Shown: one piece after another, positions 24,690-35,970 of the stretch
Position numbering within the stretch: position 1 is the stretch's first letter
Layout of the letters: the number at the start of each line of letters is the position of its first letter
Assembly (NCBI GenBank): GCA_947623455.1
Contig: OX392541.1
Span: 11,474,719-11,538,718, forward strand
Length of the DNA: 64,000 bases
Direction of reading: 5' to 3'
DNA from: Mimachlamys varia
Lineage: Eukaryota; Mollusca; Bivalvia; Pectinida; Pectinidae
The notes under the pieces: model-generated
Database searches by the model: none
Seen by the model: the letters and a program-made list of their open reading frames with translations, nothing else
What the model was told of the DNA's origin: nothing
Made by a program: the position numbers and the translations under genes

Positions 24690-25348
24690 TTCATCACTAT
24701 ATATTTACAACTCTCCCTTCTTGGGCTTAGTATTCTCAGACTGCGAATATATTTGCGTATACGCAATGATAAAAGGCTCGGCGGGTTGATATTTTTCAAA
24801 TATGGCGTCGTTCACGCTTCAAAAAAAGAAGTATTCGCTGACGGCCATTGTTTGGTTCTTTCAAGATTTTGAAACGTGGAACATATACGAAATTAATTTC
24901 GTGTGATTATACAATAAATGGTTTCTAGGAAACTTTTGATTCCAAATGATACGCATTCGAAATACTTTGACGGTAACGCAAACATGGCGGCGCCCTGCAG
25001 TTGTGACGTCCGACGTCGGACCGCATCACAACCAGATCACTGTGTCAATGCGTGGACATAACTACCGTTACATATAAAGAAATATATTCGAAGTGCTAGT
25101 AATATTATTTAATACCAAATTTGCAAATGCTGTTATGAAGATAACTAGTGTGAATGACTGTATATTTTCTAAACATTCCAATTTATCGATGAAGATTCAG
25201 TGGGACTATATTATCTTAGCAACCACGCCATCGTAGTTACCATCTTAGCAACCCGCTTTGAATGTTTTTTTCTTTGTATAATGCTTTAAAATTATTAATG
25301 ATGTAAATATAAGGATTGTACCTCATTTTGACTGCGTATACGGTAGTA
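24690..25348 (+). repeat. second copy of the 589-bp element and its flanks
   Basis: Matches 23265-23948 in the same orientation about 1.42 kb away, with scattered differences. Its left inverted repeat is mutated (TGCGTATACGCAATG) while the right is intact. After it, GTTGGCAAC and GTTGCCAAC (about 25358-25420) form the remains of the same hairpin, here with a truncated right arm. Confidence 0.8.
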
Positions 25349-25439
25349 TGCCCGCAGTTGGCAACGAACATATTCAATATGGAGCGCTAACGCGCAACAT
25401 AGAATATGTTTGTTGCCAACTAAAGGCAGGTGCAATAGT

Positions 25440-25622
25440 ATTAAATACAATTGAACTCGTTATCTCGAAGTCGACGAGAACAGTAAAACTAGTTATTCGA
25501 GTTACGTGAATTTGAATGCTAGTGTAAATCTTGCCCGGGACCGACGAAATACTTCGAATCAAACATGGTTTTCGAGTAACAAGAATTCGAGATAACGTGT
25601 TATACTGTAGTTCGAAGTTTAC
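25440..25622 (+). repeat. small inverted-repeat element (TCGAAG family)
   Basis: Contains GTTATCTCGAAGTCGACGAG at the left and GAGATAACG...GTTCGAAGT at the right. It is related to copies at 14760, 29993 and 51790, whose ends read as inverted ACAGTC/GACTGT forms. Likely a mariner-related nonautonomous element; not coding. Confidence 0.5.
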
Positions 25623-25639
25623 AAGAAACGAGTTCCCTC

Positions 25640-27179
25640 TGTGCAAGAAAAATATAAGTTTTTAGTTCGTACATCAAAATGTGTACCCTTCATACAAGGT
25701 GTATATATGCTATTTCTTTCCTGATATCATAGTTTGACGGGTATAGATTTACTAAGGACATCTTTGGTGCATAATCTGCAAAGCTTCACATTTCATACCG
25801 TTTGTTAATGCTTCTTTAAGTAATTTTATATTCAGACGAATTGCATGTAGTCTACATCGCCAAACGTTTCATCAGACACGCGTCTAAAAAGTGAACAAAA
25901 AGCATACTTAAATCAGTCAAATAGTTATATTTACCATTGTATGGCATTGCCGCTATATGACCCTACCAAATTCAGTTGGCATTCATACATGTAAGACCAT
26001 GAATGTCATTGGCCAATCATCATTATTATGACGTCACAATTGTTACGCTGGATACCATTGGCCGTCCCAAGGCTTTTAGGAGGCATTCATAGGCAAAATG
26101 AATACCAAGACATCACGGAAATTGCATTGTTGACAGTAGCATACTATTGACCTTATACGTTCGCTAATGAGTGATAACTGGCTGTCATAACTTCGACAGT
26201 CGTATATAAGCGCTCCTAGTTAAACAAAAAGTAATTATAATGAAATTCAAAAAATACTGAAGCATCAACAAAACTATAATCCTAACTCAAAATCGATTTA
26301 ACGAAGCGAAAAATATGACCAATGAAAGATTTCATCCCAAAAATATAACCAAGGACAGATTTTCTAACACTTGAGAGAGTACAAGAACATAAGACCAGGG
26401 CCAGATTTCTTGAAACTTACTTGAATCATGTCGAATAGTCAAAAAGTCATTGTAAATGTTGAAAACAGCTTTCGACTTCATGTCTCTTCAACTTTTTATC
26501 AAAACTTTGACAAAATTGGATTGCTTAAATAATTTATAGCCATAACAAGAAATAAGGTTTGAGCACATAATCCATGCTTGAGCATGAGAACGGTTTCATG
26601 AATAAGGGCCCAGGTGTTTCGGAAGAAAAGGTATTTTCTGTTTCATTGACGACACTCACAACGTGAATTTGGGTTACATTAAAGGTAATGTCACGCACTC
26701 AAAGTGAGATCTGAAGCATCATTCTCATTGACCGAATAACACAAACAAAAACAAAAAACAATTGAAGATGCTCTAATAATGAATGGAAAGTGTTTTCATG
26801 TTTCTCATGCATGATATATATTTTTTAATTTCTTCCCCCATAAGCTTAGCTATACTAGGAGATATTATAAATGCCACATCAGTATCGTCTTAAACTTTTT
26901 TCAATCTTAAAATACAACCTGCTTACCACTGTAACCATGCTTAATTCTCCGAACATCATTTCTGATCAAATTTTCAGAAAATGAAGTAAAAGAAGTATCA
27001 AAATAAGCGTCTGCTGTTCAGTTCATGTTAAGGGCAAAAACAGTTTATATTGTGTCAAAACAGTATTCAGTTGTGATATTGCAACAAGCAACAGATTAAA
27101 ATACCTTAGGGAAGTACTCTTCTGAGGATTCAGTCACGTTTTTTTTGTTTAGTTCCCCATGTAAGGCGATTTTGTAATT
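25640..27179. other. no gene; family A fragments
   Basis: Family A pieces lie at about 26250-26400 and 26600-26750 (both minus), separated by unrelated AT-rich sequence. A TATATAAG at 26203-26210 has no downstream frame or donor that would support a promoter. Confidence 0.5.
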
Positions 27180-27415
27180 AAAAAATAAAAGATATTTGAA
27201 GCGTCATCAAAACAAAAATCAGAACTAAACTAAGTGGAAAATATTGACAAATGAATTATTCAAACGAAGACCTTTGACAAAGTACAAGAGGATAAGGCCA
27301 GGTGTTCCGGATGAGTAAGCATGTTCTACATGTTCTTCATTGCCCATACCCACCATGTAAATTTTGGTCAGATCAAAGTAAATGTCATGACGTCGAAGGG
27401 AGAAATGAGGTATGA
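27180..27415 (-). repeat. family A copy
   Basis: The reverse complement shows the CTTACTCATCCGGAACACCT core and diverged ends. Confidence 0.6.
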
Positions 27416-27620
27416 TTCCAAATCAAAACAGAAGGTAATATAAGTGTTCATATTCAAGAAGGTATTATTAACTTTGATAGCAAAACATTACACGAAAAAA
27501 GTGTCAAATTCCAGATGTATGTTTTTTGAAGATATTTTTTCGCTAATTTTAAAGAATTCACACCTATTTAAATGTTAGATTTTATCACTAAAATCGTCAT
27601 TGTGTCTCCACTGTTATGTG

Positions 27621-27790
27621 GAGGCACGGTGATCTAGTGGTAGGACACCGGGCTCGTGATCGAGTCCCGGTCACGGCACTTGTATCCTTGAGCAATATAC
27701 TTTACGTAACATGTTCCAGTCTACATAGCTGTAAATAAGTACGTGGCTGGGCAGTGCTAGACATTGTAGAATGCTAGCTGTGAGCGCCAA
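27621..27790 (+). repeat. tRNA-derived SINE, second family
   Basis: The head GAGGCACGGTGATCTAGTGG gives an A box (TGATCTAGTGGTAGGACA) and GATCGAGTCCCGG a B-box-like stretch. The body continues with CTTGAGCAATATACTTTACG and AGTCTACATAGCTGTAAATA. The same body in reverse abuts both tRNA-Leu-like SINEs near 3.3 and 5.1 kb. The 3' end is not clear. Confidence 0.7.
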
Positions 27791-28227
27791 GATGGCAGCA
27801 GCGGCTGTGTGCTCACCAGGGCGTTGAGAACGATATTTTCTGGTTGCTAAGGAATTAATACCACGGATACTAATGGTGAACAGCCTGAAACGCCCTACCA
27901 GTTGTTTTAAAAGGGTATATAAGTACCTCGAATTATCATTATGTATGGCAACTTCATTTTTTTGAACAACTACAAATGTTCTATATAATAAAAATATTAT
28001 ACAATGTATTTGAAACTTTCACATTTTTCGGTACTTTTGTGCCTGCTGTGTACATGTAACTAGATCACGTAGCATTTTCGACAAACTTACACTTAAAATC
28101 AAACATATGATGCCAAATTGTTATCATTGACCAAAAACGAGCACACTGAACATATAATGATCTTTGCATTTTCTGCTATGGCATTAACTAATAAAAGTTT
28201 AATATAGGCAAATTTTCATTTTTATAA

Positions 28228-28480
28228 GGTGTTCGTTCCTATGATTAATATACTTTTTAAGGATGGTCGTTCCATGTATTTTTGGGAAGGTTCGTCTGTG
28301 AATTAAGGATGATCGTTTCATACGTTTTCGGACGGGTTCGTCTATGATTAATAAACTATTTAAGGATGGTCGTTTCATAAGTTTCGGGAAGAGATCATCT
28401 GTGCATAATTGAATATTAAGGATGGTCTTTCTATATATTTTCGGAAGGGTTCGTCTTCAGGTGTAAGGATGTTTGCAACA
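28228..28480 (+). repeat. imperfect tandem repeats of about 65-70 bp, four units
   Basis: Each unit carries TTAAGGATGGTCGTTCCAT-like sequence followed by TTTTCGG.AGGGTTCGTCT. Units have diverged by substitutions and small gaps. Confidence 0.75.
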
Positions 28481-28604
28481 CTTTAAGGTTGAACGTTCTT
28501 CATGGAATGATATGCTAAAATCCTTGTATGCAGAAATTCACGTATTAAGAAACCAGCGTTATAAACATGTATAAGGCCTAGAAAAATTGTGTTATATGGT
28601 TAAT

Positions 28605-28775
28605 AATGTTTCAGAGAATACCGAAACGCCAACAAAACCACAATCTGAACTCAAAATCGGACAAAACAGGAGTTAAATAAGAAAAATGGAAGATGTACAT
28701 GCAGACCCATGTAAAGAATAGGATAATACGATTAGGTGTTCCGGAAGTGTAAGCGTCGTCTGCTTCATTAATAAT
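28605..28775 (-). repeat. family A copy
   Basis: Terminal motifs (reverse complement CGATTTTGAGTTCAGATTGT and GGCGTTTCGGTATTCTCTGA) and the GAAGCAGACGACGCTTACAC core are present. Confidence 0.65.
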
Positions 28776-29225
28776 TTGGATTGTTGTTTATAACTGTAGA
28801 CAGACAAAGGACGGTCACGTTTTACAAAAAAAAAAAAAATAAAATAAAATAAAAAAACAGACCAACGGAGGCGTCAGAGAACCCTGATCGGTACTCTCAG
28901 TAAATTTTACAACTGATAAGTTGGATGAACGGCCAAAAGAATTCAAATTAAAAAGTAAAAAAAAAAAAGAAAAAAAGGAAATTGTTAAGAACTGTGAAAC
29001 CCTAGTCAAACACTTAACAACATTTACAAAAAGCAATGTTTTGGCTTAAATAGATAAGCAGTGTACAATGAATGTTACTTCCCATTATATGTCCTCCTGT
29101 CAAAAACACTCCCCAAATAGACTCACCAGTTACAACTTAACGTACTTCGTTTGCGTCGCATCAGTTATTATATGGTATTAAAGCAACTAAATGAGTTTAT
29201 TCCGAACGAAAGATAACTAACAAGA

Positions 29226-29492
29226 GTGATGGAAATGCCCAAGTTAAGTGCTTGTTTTTGTCTTTATATAAAAGAATGTTTTCACCCCGAAGACATCAAG
29301 AGGAGGAGCACAGAATTTTTAACCAATAGAGCATGTCACAACAAAGTCCCTAATCACACGATATTTCCAGAGTTGTGGCGGAACAAATTGCGTTACGTTC
29401 CAGATACATTAATGGTGTCCGTTCACCGTAACCAATGCTTACAGTACATTTCTGTAAGTTTTGATAGTAGTCGTGTAGAAAGGGGAGGATGA
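29226..29492 (+). CDS. hypothetical 88-residue frame, possible exon
   Basis: The frame starts with two nearby ATGs (29229, 29235) and reads without low complexity through FCLYIKECFHPEDIKRRS and ELWRNKLRYVPDTLM. A donor-like CTGTAAGTTTT sits near 29452, so the coding part could end there if this is an exon. No domain was recognised. It borders a full-length family A repeat (29545-29900), and a mobile-element origin is possible. It is weakly supported. Confidence 0.2.
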   Translation: MMEMPKLSACFCLYIKECFHPEDIKRRSTEFLTNRACHNKVPNHTIFPELWRNKLRYVPDTLMVSVHRNQCLQYISVSFDSSRVERGG

Positions 29493-29544
29493 CAAATTTG
29501 CAAATGGTGTCAATGACCTAAACGGTAAAAAAAACAACGTAATA

Positions 29545-29900
29545 AGCAAGTTTTAGGGTCGCCATTTTTGTCTAATTGAGAAATATTTTGTATCTTTGTG
29601 TGATGTGAAGATGGATCTTTCTGGGTATTATTGTGCTTACTTGTTATTATTGACAATGATGACTCGGTTCTCATTTTGAGGACTTGATTTTTACTCGAAT
29701 AATACCTTTACATAGCGGATGTCGTCGATGAAGCAGAAGACGCCTACACTTCCGGAACACCTGGTCTTATTCTATTGTACTTTTATAATGAATAGTCTCC
29801 GTGTAAATATTTCCCTTTGGTTCATATTTGTCCTCTACTTTAATCGATTTTGGGTTCAGATTATTGTTTGGTTGACGCTTTGGTATTCTCTTTTATTTGT
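29545..29900 (+). repeat. family A reference copy, full length
   Basis: The best complete copy to define the element, about 355 bp. It runs from GCCATTTTTGTCTAATTGAG, through ATGATGACTCGGTTCTCATT, GATGAAGCAGAAGACGCCTA and ACACTTCCGGAACACCTGGT, to GGTTGACGCTTTGGTATTCT. More than 20 fragments occur in both orientations in this window. I see no A/B boxes, no clear terminal inverted repeats and no conserved frame, so the class is undetermined. Several short open frames reading ...KSKRLLL... come from its minus or plus strand and are not genes. Confidence 0.75.
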
Positions 29901-29992
29901 TTTTCACTGAATATAAGTCGAGATATATTAAACATATATAGATTGTATAAATACTCCTGAAATCATATGGAATTTCTGTGTCGAAAATGGCC

Positions 29993-30300
29993 CGTACAGT
30001 CAAACGTCGTTATCTATCCTGAACTTGTATAGCTCGAAGATACCTTTTAAATCGATTTCTCTTTTTGGTCCCTGTTAGACTTCAGTTAATACCAAACATT
30101 TGATCTTGCTTAACGCGAATACTCTAATACCTCGAAGACGCTTACTCTTCCGGAGTATCTGGTCTTATTATCTTTTACTTTTATAACAGTCTCCATGAAA
30201 ATCTTTTCTTTGTACATATTTGCCCCTAGTTACAAAGGTAACCGATTTTAAGTTTGGTACATGGTTTTGTTGACGATTTGGTATGCTCTGTTTTTCCGTA
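29993..30300 (+). repeat. TCGAAG-family element followed by family A fragment
   Basis: 29993-30132 begins GTACAGTCAAACGTCGTTAT, the inverted-repeat end of the small element family. 30133-30295 then gives family A core and 3' end (GACGCTTACTCTTCCGGAGT onward). Confidence 0.55.
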
Positions 30301-31965
30301 CTATGTTGTCGATTCAAGACAAAGAAGGCCGACTGTACTTAGAACGAAAAACTGGTACAGTCCCCGTACCGTCTTTCTATTATCAAAGTACAAAGAATAC
30401 TTTTTTGGCTGACCTATATGTTTTACCATAGGTTAACTGGTACAATTTTGGTTCATGAGAACCTGGTTTAGAGTCTGTAGTACAATGACGATTTATCGGA
30501 ATCCTATGTCTAGCTGACATGGTTCCTCACTTGAATAACCATCGACTTCGTGGTCATGTTATGTCTGTTTGAGTTGTTTTACACAAGGGGATTATTAAAA
30601 TGCTTCTCTGGTGCATTATCAGCGTGTCTGCTCTGCAGTAGTCATATAAATACCAAGTTATTTAAAAAGCAAAACACGTGTGCATGACGCTTTATCAATT
30701 TTTGTTTTCATCACGTACTTGAAATTTTCAATAACTTACGACTTCAATAAGATTTAAAGCTAATAGACAGATGTCAATATTGACAGAATATATACAAGCA
30801 CTTTATCTAAATAGATCTAGTAAAAAAAAGATCTAGATGAGAAAAAGCAACGCTAATCATAGATGTAAGATATATTCATATTCCACAAGAATCATATATA
30901 TTCCTAAAATTGATCATATTTACCATATTGATAGTAATCCATTTTGTCTTTGCGTCGTCATTAGTATATACCACGCATTTTCTGCCATCTCTATAAACAA
31001 GTCTTCTTCATCATATATTATATATATATCAAGCATTTCCTGTCATCCCACGCATTTGCAATCCACGCCTTCTTTGGCAGAAGTCACACCCTGTGCTATC
31101 TCTATATACCTCGCATTTCCAATAATCTCTACAGCCACTACTTTTGAGTTCTCTCTATATATACCACGCATTATCTGTCTTTCTTCATCTCTTAAATCCT
31201 CTTTTATATCCTTTCTACTACTTTTCTCTTATCCCTAACACTATGCCTCCTCTCTCATCGTAAGTTAGAATACCTCCCATCGCATCGTAAGCATCAGTAT
31301 ATAGAGGATATCTAACAGCGTCTTCAGTAATACCAAATATTTTTCACGAGTTGGGTTAAATATATATATTTGGTATTATTGAAGATGTTAAATGTTTTGT
31401 TTACTATATTTATTAAGCAAAGTCTACCGGGCAACTTTTGATTTTCCCCATTATCGTTTGTAAGCAGTGTTTTGATTGGTCAAAACATGAAAAAAGTTAT
31501 ATTAATTATAACTTTTGATATTTCCCCGGTAAAAATGTGATAAATACCATTTCTCTTTCATACATTCATATAACGCCGGTTTTTTGTCACCTCTATTAAC
31601 CTTGCCTGCTCTGCACTTCATGAAGATCATGGCGTGTCTGTCACTTATTAAAACAATGCATCCTCTGTTATACATTCTTACGACACTTTCTCGGCGATAT
31701 GGATTAACCTAACCCTAAAAATAAATTTAGAAGCTACTATGTCATCATCAAAATTATGTCTTCTCTGTCATTCCTAGCAATGATTCAATCTTTCGGACGT
31801 CCCTTCAATCTCTATCTTCCTTGTATACATTGATTAATTTACTATCAATGTGAAGCATGTCTTTGCTGTCATCCATATATATATATATATAAGCTGTTTT
31901 GTTTTTTTGTTTTTGAAGAATATTTATTACCCATAAAAGTATACATGTAGCACCTCTAAAACTAT
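30300..31965. other. no gene; low-complexity TA- and pyrimidine-rich tract
   Basis: 30837-31238 is open in one frame but is composed of TATATACC, CTCTATATA and TCTTC repeats giving Ile/Ser-rich sequence. CCACGCATTT-like blocks recur irregularly. No signal peptide, domain or codon bias supports a protein. Confidence 0.55.
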
Positions 31966-31969
31966 ATAT

Positions 31970-32162
31970 GGCCCTGGTTTCATCAACGTTCCTGAACTTA
32001 AGGAGCCTTCTTACCTTACAAATCTCCATAGGGAAGCATTACGGAATTTAAGGAAATCTCCTTAACTTAAGATTTCCCCTTAAATTCTGTAATGCTTTCC
32101 TATGGAGATTTTTAAGTTAAGGAGTTTCCTGAAGTTAAGGAACGTTAATGAAACCGGGACCT
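31970..32162. mobile_element. fold-back MITE, copy 1 (about 190 bp)
   Basis: Almost wholly palindromic. The left end GGCCCTGGTTTCATCAACGT matches the reverse complement of the right end (AACGTTAATGAAACCGGGAC), with TTAACTTAAG motifs and GGAAGCATTACGGAATTTAA inside both arms. It has no coding capacity, and target duplication is not obvious. Confidence 0.8.
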
Positions 32163-32164
32163 GA

Positions 32165-33049
32165 ACGATATGATCCAATAATTTCAGACTGTCATGTTCT
32201 ACATGTTGACGTCAGTCTAATTATGATGTTTTAAAGCTATTTTTTTTACTTTGACCTTCGAATTTAACTGTTTAGTTCCTTTATTTACACTAGAACTAGT
32301 AAATGTTTGAAAAATAACACAGGCAGAAAGCATTATCCATGCCAATCTTTGTGTATTTCATAAAAAACAGTCTTATTATGATGTCTTTATATTATAGTTT
32401 TGATTCTTTGACATTTTAATTTAACTGTTTAGGTACCACGTTGGAACTTTGAATTGGAAAATATTGGAAAAATAACAGAAAGCATTACTCTTGCCAAACG
32501 TTGAGTACAGTTGTTGTATTTCGTAAAAAATCAACCAAAAGACAAAACAAAAACAAAACAAAGAACAAATAAAATCACAATAAAAGGTTTACAAAAATAT
32601 TTAAGTAGATGCTAACAAAACCTCCAGTTGCGTTTATATGGAAGAACTTTTATATAATAAGAAATTGATTAAGTATACGTGTTATTAGAAATTATGTTAT
32701 ATTTTCAGCTCAAAAACGTCAAAGGCCCACAGTAATGACATGAAAATGGATTGTGTGTTGCACCTAGTCGATTATGTCAATAGCTCAGCTTATTCAATCA
32801 GGCTTGACAAGATACTTTAGAAAGTGAGCTTTCGGGATAATTGACCAGACTAACAAGAACTGATCATAGAAATCAAGAGAATAACCACATTAATTAACAT
32901 TGTTCTTATGTTTCCTCTTAATATACAGCTAGAATAAAAAAGGCTGCTACCTTATTGTTCTACGTAAAGTCAGAATGTCTAAATCTAATTAAAATTCGTG
33001 TTCAACAAAATGAGTCTTGCTGAATTCTATAATTCCAAAAAGTGATAAA
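32165..33049. other. no gene seen
   Basis: Two diverged blocks share TTTGACATT or TTTGACCTTCGAATTTAACT and AAATAACA...GAAAGCATTA (32250-32345 and 32405-32495), an old local duplication. Nothing else was identified. Confidence 0.45.
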
Positions 33050-33425
33050 AAACCCAGAGAATACCGAAGCGTCAATAAAACAATAACCCGAACTCAAAAT
33101 CGTTTAAACTAGGAGCAAAATATGAACAAAGGTAACACTAACATGGAGACCCTTGTAAAGGTACAAGAGAAGTATACCAGATGTTTCAGAAGAGTAAGCG
33201 TCTTCTGCTTTTTCGAAGACCCCGCCTTCTTAATTTTGACATTGTGTCTGTCTTATATAATGTCAAACACTATATTGTTTATGTATTAAACAATGTCAAA
33301 GATTTTGTATTTCACGTGTTATATAATGTCAATCAACGTGTTATTCATGTATTATTGAATGCTAAATCAGGTGTAGATCAACTCTTATACAGTGTCAAAC
33401 AGTGTGGCATTTGTCATATTAACTG
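33050..33425. repeat. family A copy (-) then a degenerate 33-bp tandem repeat
   Basis: 33050-33230 is family A in reverse. 33236-33425 repeats with a period near 33 bp, seen as TTATATAATGTCAA and AACAATGTCAA motifs and, in translation, as five VLYNVK-like blocks of 11 residues. The frame starts inside family A, so I do not call it a gene. Confidence 0.6.
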
Positions 33426-35029
33426 AAACGCTATATGGAGTTCATGTCAAGTTCACTTCATGCAAAACATAGCTTTTGTATTGATTAATTGTATTTCTTT
33501 GAAACAATGTCAAATATTTAGAAGGAATCTGTAATTTCTGTGAAACAAAAAAGAAAAAAAGTTAATACAACAAGAACAACAACAAAACAAACTCAAATAA
33601 GGTTTAGCATGAAAATGACTTTACATGAGCACGTTCCAAACGGTTTTCATATTGATTATTACCGTTAACTAAAAGCAGTTTAATGCATACGTAACAATTC
33701 AAACCGGATCATAATAGAAGTCTTAGATTCGCCAAGTCTGCTGTTAATTGTGATACCTACGAATACTTGTACATAAAACGTGTCTTTAAATATCCTCTTT
33801 ATTACACAGGCTGTGATTAATGTACACGATGATTATACTCCCTCATGTTTACACACGCAATTGCTGTTTTTTTAAAATATCGATATCCTTGACTTATTTT
33901 TGTAATTAGCACATCTCAAGGACGATGAACAAAGGTTATCGACACATATGTTGTATAACGGCAGTTTAATCCCCCAGAAAACTATGTAATTGAATTTTAA
34001 AGATGGTGGTATTCAAATTAAAACAGATTTGCTTCTATATATACATGTAGCATTTGATATAGATGAATATACAAAGCGGATGCGTGTTTGACTCCAAGAG
34101 TTACCGTCATATCGACTGGTTAAGCATTAATTAAGTTTGAAACATCAAACTGTGTCGGTTTGAATATTATCTGACTAACTAGGACGAATCACGACGTGAT
34201 TTTTAATATACATTTACGTTCCATATTACCATTTCTTTATTCCTTTATCGCTACAGCCATACATACACTGAATTCATACGTACAGTTCAGATCTAAATAA
34301 ATAATAATTTTAGCGCATAATGTTAAAACTGATGATTACAAGACAAAATTACCAATCCATGATTTGTATATCAGATACTGATGTTTTTACCTGGGGTGCT
34401 CAAAATGACAAGGCAGATCTCGTCGATGAATCAGAAGACGCTTATTTTCGGAACACCTGGTCATATTCTCTTGTAATTCAAACACTTATAACGGTATTTA
34501 CATAAAGTATTAATATAACTGACAATAAGTGATATCTACATGTACCTACATTAAACAAGACAATGTCAATAGTGCCACCTTACCGACAACGATGTGATAT
34601 TAAACACAATATCAAGAATGCCGATCTGGTTCAAAGTGATAACTTGCTAAATACCTCGTAAGAAAACTGTAGTACATACACATTATATCTAGTATCATTA
34701 ACCTGATGTGTTTGCTTTCAATATCGTGATTTTAGTGATCGATGTCGACTGCTGACAAACAAACTAACAACACCGGGTTTCGAGAGAGGGAGGTTGATTA
34801 GAACTATGGGCAAGTTTTATGGTCGACATCTTTGTCTCATTGAGAAATATTCTGTATCTTTACGTGATATGAAGATGGACGTTTTTGAGTATGCTCCTTA
34901 GTGTGTTTACTTGTTTGAATTGACCATGCTACTCGATTCATAGCAAAACGATGTGGATTGATAAGGATGTTTTACAAGAGTTAGCTGTAGAGAAGAATTT
35001 CCCTTGCGCTTAGCATTCAGGCCTTGGTT
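33426..35029. other. no gene; family A pieces
   Basis: Family A pieces lie at about 34415-34480 (+) and 34805-34945 (+); the second is well preserved at the element's 5' end (CATCTTTGTCTCATTGAGAA). The rest is AT-rich sequence without recognisable content. Confidence 0.5.
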
Positions 35030-35211
35030 TCATCTAAGTTCCTTGACTTAAGGAAACTTCTTAACTTAAAAATCTCAATAGGAAAGCATTACAGAATTTA
35101 AGGAGAAAATCCTTAGATAAGGAACTTTCCTTCAATTCCGTAATGCTTTCCTATTGAGAATTTTAAGTTAAGGAATTCCTTAAGTTAAGGAACGTTGATG
35201 AAACCGGGGCC
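35030..35211. mobile_element. fold-back MITE, copy 2
   Basis: Same family as 31970: GGCCTTGGTTTCATCTAAGT at the left, GTTGATGAAACCGGGGCC at the right, and AGGAAAGCATTACAGAATTT inside. Its arms differ from copy 1 by many substitutions, so the two copies are not a recent duplication. Confidence 0.8.
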
Positions 35212-35579
35212 AGATCACCGCTCTAGGAAGTCAACTGTTACAGATTCGAGCCCTAGATATGACATTATCTTTATTAATAGTTCTTGTCGTATTATATTAC
35301 AATGTTTCTAGTTCCTCTGGATACAGTCGTTGTGTTAGCAATGCATTTGTTGTACACAGAATAAGCTTTGGGAATAGCTTTGTTAAGTATGGTTCCTTAC
35401 ACTTCAATGTTCTTCTGTAACAAGTAAATGTGCTGAATCTGATAATATATAACTATACGCAGGTCTATAGTCATTATGTTTATTATTTGAAAGTACTATT
35501 GTATACTATGCCAATGAGGGTGGGGCGAGGGTGGTGGTGGTGATCCTTAAACATAAATATATAAGCAAGCATTCTTCCT

Positions 35580-35970
35580 CTGAGCTCAACTGCTTGTACG
35601 TGCATGGGTATCAAACCTTCTTCCCCTTAGCCTGATGCTTGCACTTGAATGTGTAAGTAAACCTTTTTTTCACTTAATTCTGGTGCTTGCACTTGAATGG
35701 GTGCACAACTTCATTTCCCAAGATCTAGTGCTTGCACGTAAATGTGTGAGCATTGCGTCTTCCTTAAAGCTCTAGAGATTGATCGCACATGAATGAATAA
35801 TCAAGCCCTTTTTCTACTGAGCTTTAGTGCTTGCATGTGAATGTGTAACAAAACTTCTTCCCCTGAGATTTAGTGCTTGCACGTAAATGAGTAAGAAATC
35901 CTTTTTTTCTCCAAGCTCTAGTACATGTAGGTGAAGTTGTAGCAAGCCTTATTCCAATGAGCTTTAATGC
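35580..35970 (+). repeat. diverged tandem repeat of about 57 bp, about seven units
   Basis: The unit centres on AGTGCTTGCACGTAAATGTG preceded by CTTCTTCCCCTGAG. Units vary by substitutions and small indels. Confidence 0.8.

Noticed and set aside
26203..26210. TATATAAG as a promoter (also one at about 27916)
   Set aside because: No downstream initiator with exon, donor or frame; isolated TATA strings are expected in AT-rich DNA.
27621..27690. Functional tRNA gene at the SINE head
   Set aside because: Continues directly into a SINE body found elsewhere, and lacks a proper 3' acceptor strand.
30837..31238. 133-residue Ile/Ser-rich frame
   Set aside because: Low-complexity TA and pyrimidine tract; no domain or codon signature.
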